Shown one piece after another: positions 6,532 through 8,893 of a stretch of DNA of 8,893 bases. The DNA comes from JABDNZ01 sp050049805 (lineage in GTDB: Bacteria; Gemmatimonadota; Gemmatimonadetes; Longimicrobiales; Gaopeijiaceae). The first letter of the stretch is position 1. The number at the start of each line of letters is the position of its first letter. The stretch covers positions 1 to 8,893 of the forward strand of contig JASFVN010000178.1 of NCBI GenBank assembly GCA_050049805.1. Direction: 5' to 3'. The notes beneath the pieces were generated by a model that saw only the letters and a list, made by a program, of their open reading frames with translations, did no database searches and was not told the DNA's origin. The position numbers and the translations under genes were made by a program.

Positions 6532-7596
6532 TTATTGAATCCCATACTCTCGGGCATACACCATGAAAGTCTCGAAGGAGCCTGGATCGTTTTCCGACAC
6601 CTGGATGACCCGTGCACCCCTGAGCCGATCCGGATCGTCTCCGTCCAGACCGTAGGTGCCGTACCCGACGTTCGCCGAATAACCCAACCTCACCCCGAAA
6701 TAGTCGCCCACGAAATCGTTTACGTGGTCGTGCCCCACAAAGATTCCCTGCACGTCACCTCGGTCTTTGACCGCCCCGAAAAGCCCCGAATTGAAGGCTC
6801 CCGCCGCCACGTCCTCGTTCTTCTCCCCCACCACGTCGTGGTTTTCCCGGTTGTCCCACATCAGGCCGAACTCCGGTAGGGGGATGTGAAAGAACATGAG
6901 CCCCGGCACCTTCTTCCCCCAGGTGCCCTCCATCGCTTTTGAAGTCCGCACGTACCAGTCGACCTGGCTGGGGCGAATCCAGTCGTATGTCCGGAGTCCG
7001 TCGGCTTCCACCGATTGACCGGCGATGCTGTCCGGAACGTAGCGTCCCGAGTCCAACCCCCAGACGGCCAGGCCCGGTCCGGAACCATCACTTCCACCCA
7101 CCAATAGAACCAGGTTACCGGTCCCCTGAACGTCGGCCGGCCCTTCCCGGTTCAGATTGGTGGCGAAAGACATGTAGTAGGAAAGCTGATCCCCTTCCAT
7201 CATCCCCGTGAGGTGAGTGTGGTCTTCGTCGTGGTTCCCGAAGGTCACCAACCAGGGGATTCCCCGGGAATCCACGGGCCGAACGAACTCGTCGATAGCC
7301 TGGCGCACCTGGTCCGCCGTCTCGGGACCGCTCCGAACGTTGTCTCCCGTGAACACCACCAGGTCGGGCTGCTGGTCGTCCAGCACAGCCTCCATGAGCC
7401 TGACGGTTCTTGGATCGATCTCCTGGTCGTCCTGGGTGTCGGTGAAGTGAACGATGGTAAAGAGACCGTCGTCGTTGAAGAAAAGCACCGGTTCTTCACC
7501 GGAACCCTCACAGCCCATCACGGGGAACCACATCACCCCAAAAAGCACAACCCTCACAACAAATCGAGGGAAAAATCCTGGAACGAATTCACGCAC
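6532..7596 (-). CDS. Lipoprotein metallophosphoesterase of the Dcr2/PAP29 type
   Basis: This calcineurin-like phosphoesterase uses two metal ions and is likely a phosphomonoesterase or phosphodiesterase facing the periplasm. I chose the GTG at 7596 (354 residues) because GGGAG (7605-7609) lies 8 nt before it; a TTG at 7617 would add seven residues. Numbered from the GTG, the signal ends in lipobox VMGC with Cys29. Metal motifs are HFTDTQDD (Asp53; Gln55 where DxH families have His), TGDN (83-86), GNHD (120-123), FFHIPLPEF (His237) and GHDHVNDF (288-295). The last two, together with YDWIRPSQ, closely recall plant PAP29 and yeast Dcr2 as I remember them. It is the first gene of a unit with the tricorn protease, whose start is 24 nt after this stop. 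The fold is secure; the substrate is unknown. Confidence 0.92.
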   Translation of the reverse strand: MREFVPGFFPRFVVRVVLFGVMWFPVMGCEGSGEEPVLFFNDDGLFTIVHFTDTQDDQEIDPRTVRLMEAVLDDQQPDLVVFTGDNVRSGPETADQVRQAIDEFVRPVDSRGIPWLVTFGNHDEDHTHLTGMMEGDQLSYYMSFATNLNREGPADVQGTGNLVLLVGGSDGSGPGLAVWGLDSGRYVPDSIAGQSVEADGLRTYDWIRPSQVDWYVRTSKAMEGTWGKKVPGLMFFHIPLPEFGLMWDNRENHDVVGEKNEDVAAGAFNSGLFGAVKDRGDVQGIFVGHDHVNDFVGDYFGVRLGYSANVGYGTYGLDGDDPDRLRGARVIQVSENDPGSFETFMVYAREYGIQ

Positions 7597-7734
7597 TTCC
7601 TTCTCTCCCTTCCACAACGGTTCTTGCAGGGAAGCTGGGGACGGTCAAGCTTAACCCGGAATCGCCCGGGGGCAACCGCTTCCTGCCGAACCTTTCGAGA
7701 TGGGCCCCCTACCCTGGAAAAGGACCGTGAGACC
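7597..7734. other. Divergent intergenic region between the phosphoesterase and the esterase lipoprotein
   Basis: This 138-nt gap should hold promoters for both diverging genes. On the minus strand a TTGACC (7643-7648) is followed after 17 nt by AAGAAC, a poor -10 box, so I do not call a promoter. On the plus strand AAGGA (7720-7724) lies 10 nt before the esterase ATG and is a plausible ribosome binding site. I see no repeat or hairpin of note. Confidence 0.4.
7605..7609 (-). promoter_or_regulatory. Ribosome binding site that decides a GTG start for the phosphoesterase
   Basis: The minus strand reads GGGAG 8 nt before the GTG at 7596. This purine-rich stretch lies inside the reading frame if the upstream TTG at 7617 is used, so the GTG is the better start. 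It also gives a more usual lipoprotein signal length. Confidence 0.65.
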
Positions 7735-8893
7735 ATGAGAAATCTCGCCCTCCCCTTGCCAAGCCTCGTCGTTGCCCTACCAGCATGCCTGTGTCTCCTC
7801 GCCGGGTGCGGCACCAACGGATCCGAGACCGCGTCAGCGTCGTTCAGCGTCGAGCTGTCGGAGGAGGCCGAAGCGGAGATGGCCTCCATGGGGCTCGAAA
7901 CACCCGTCACGGGTCGGGCTTATCTGATTTTCACCCGGAACCAGGAGAGAGAGCCCCGGCAGCAGACTGGACTCAGCGGGGCACCTTTCTGGGGTTGGGA
8001 GGTCAGAGACCTGGCCGGGGGAGGTCGGGTGGTCCTCGAGGTCGACAGAGGGGAAGCCATCGGATACCCTCTGAAGTCCTTCCGGGAGCTCCCCGCCGGC
8101 CAGTACACGGCCCAAGCGTTTCTCAACGTTTTCACCACCTTCAACCGATCGGATGGGCCCGCCCTCGAAATGCACCTCAATTCCGGAGCGGGTCAGAGCC
8201 CATGGCGGGCGCCCGGCAACGCTTTCAGTTCCCCCCAGGAAGTCCAGATAAAAGGCAGAGGAAAGGAGAGTTTCCACTTCACCATCGATCAGGTCATCCC
8301 AAGTCGGGAACCCGTTCCCGAGGGCGGCACTCTACAGCAGGGCAACCCCACCGACCAGGGGGATTTCGTTCGGTTCGTGAAGATTCGAAGCGAAGTCCTC
8401 TCGGCCTTCTGGGGCCGGGACATGTACGTCGGGGCAAATGTCCTTCTTCCCTCTGACTACTGGACCGACACCAACCGGAGATACCCTGTCCTCTACCTTA
8501 CGGGACACTTCCCCGGCGGGAGGACTCCCTTTGGTTATGCCGATGCGGAGGAAAGCTCCCGGGGGAGATCAGCGGGGTTTTCCGAATTCTGGAGATCTCC
8601 GGATAGCCCCAAGATGATTCTGGTATCGGTTCGGGACGCCAACCCGTTCTATGACACCGGTCACTCCGTCAACTCGGCAAATGTAGGTCCATACGGGGAC
8701 GCTTTCGTGGAAGAGCTTATCCCGTATCTGGAGGCGGAATTCAGGATGATTCCGGAATCCTGGGCTCGCGTCCTGGCCGGGGGATCCACCGGTGGATGGG
8801 AGGCCTTGGCAATTCAGGTCTTCAACCCCGACGAATTTGGTGGGACCTGGGGATGGTGCCCTGACCCCGTGGACTTTCACTACTACCAGATCG
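7735..8893 (+). CDS. Lipoprotein alpha/beta-hydrolase, putative esterase family, C-terminus cut by window edge
   Basis: The frame is open from the ATG at 7735 to the window end (386 complete codons, no stop). The signal ends in lipobox LAGC with lipidated Cys25. Residues about 35-210 form an N-terminal, probably beta-rich domain containing LPAGQYTAQAFLNVF, SGAGQSPWRAPGN and a run to TIDQVIP. The hydrolase domain then begins (MYVGANVLLPSDYW, RYPVLYLTGHF). The nucleophile elbow is GGSTGG with Ser351, followed by WEALAIQVFNPDEF and CPDPVDF. This matches the Esterase-D/enterochelin-esterase-like family, where GxSxGG holds the catalytic serine. The catalytic Asp and His should lie past the window. 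AAGGA 10 nt upstream supports the start. It faces away from the phosphoesterase gene. It probably hydrolyses an ester or amide on the outer face of a membrane; the substrate is unknown. Confidence 0.88.
   Translation, partial: MRNLALPLPSLVVALPACLCLLAGCGTNGSETASASFSVELSEEAEAEMASMGLETPVTGRAYLIFTRNQEREPRQQTGLSGAPFWGWEVRDLAGGGRVVLEVDRGEAIGYPLKSFRELPAGQYTAQAFLNVFTTFNRSDGPALEMHLNSGAGQSPWRAPGNAFSSPQEVQIKGRGKESFHFTIDQVIPSREPVPEGGTLQQGNPTDQGDFVRFVKIRSEVLSAFWGRDMYVGANVLLPSDYWTDTNRRYPVLYLTGHFPGGRTPFGYADAEESSRGRSAGFSEFWRSPDSPKMILVSVRDANPFYDTGHSVNSANVGPYGDAFVEELIPYLEAEFRMIPESWARVLAGGSTGGWEALAIQVFNPDEFGGTWGWCPDPVDFHYYQI

Noticed and set aside
7640..7728. Short inverted match ACGGTC / GACCGT in the second divergent gap
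   Set aside because: Only 6 bp with a very long spacer, expected by chance.
7785..8456. 223-codon plus-strand open frame
   Set aside because: Out-of-frame shadow of the esterase lipoprotein, rich in Arg, Gly, Pro and Ser; the true frame has a lipobox and the GGSTGG nucleophile.

Overview
The window is GC-rich, roughly 60% G+C by eye, and densely coded. It holds six protein genes, two of them cut by the window edges. I see no rRNA, tRNA, CRISPR array, insertion sequence or phage gene. Several traits fit a Gemmatimonadota-like or related soil or marine Gram-negative bacterium: lipobox lipoproteins, a Tat-exported SDR protein, an exported tricorn-type protease, an M19 dipeptidase, and an esterase whose N-terminal domain I associate with that phylum. 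This assignment is inference from gene content, not from a marker gene.

Layout: (1) positions 1-1164, minus strand, the N-terminal 388 codons of a lipoprotein membrane dipeptidase (peptidase M19). (2) 1165-1365, a divergent intergenic region with two direct GTTGAAC...GTCGGC repeats and a perfect 9-bp inverted repeat. (3) 1366-3213, plus strand, pdxH (pyridoxamine 5'-phosphate oxidase), then 33 nt later a Tat-exported atypical short-chain dehydrogenase/epimerase. (4) 3214-3240, a 27-nt convergent junction with a weak hairpin. (5) 3241-7596, minus strand, a two-gene unit: a lipoprotein metallophosphoesterase of the Dcr2/PAP29 type, then a 1088-residue exported tricorn-family protease 24 nt downstream. 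(6) 7597-7734, a second divergent intergenic region. (7) 7735-8893, plus strand, a lipoprotein alpha/beta-hydrolase of the putative-esterase family, cut by the window end.

Five of the six genes carry an export signal (three lipoprotein, one Sec, one Tat). The window therefore looks like a stretch of cell-envelope hydrolase genes with one cytoplasmic cofactor gene (pdxH) embedded. The tricorn protease and M19 dipeptidase could act in sequence on peptides outside the inner membrane, but they are not in one operon and I see no direct proof of cooperation. I do not see a clearly new multi-gene system. The points most worth a second look are a missing catalytic-tetrad serine in the tricorn homolog, loss of the N-terminal lid residues in PdxH, the protease-phosphoesterase pairing, and the repeat cluster between the dipeptidase and pdxH.
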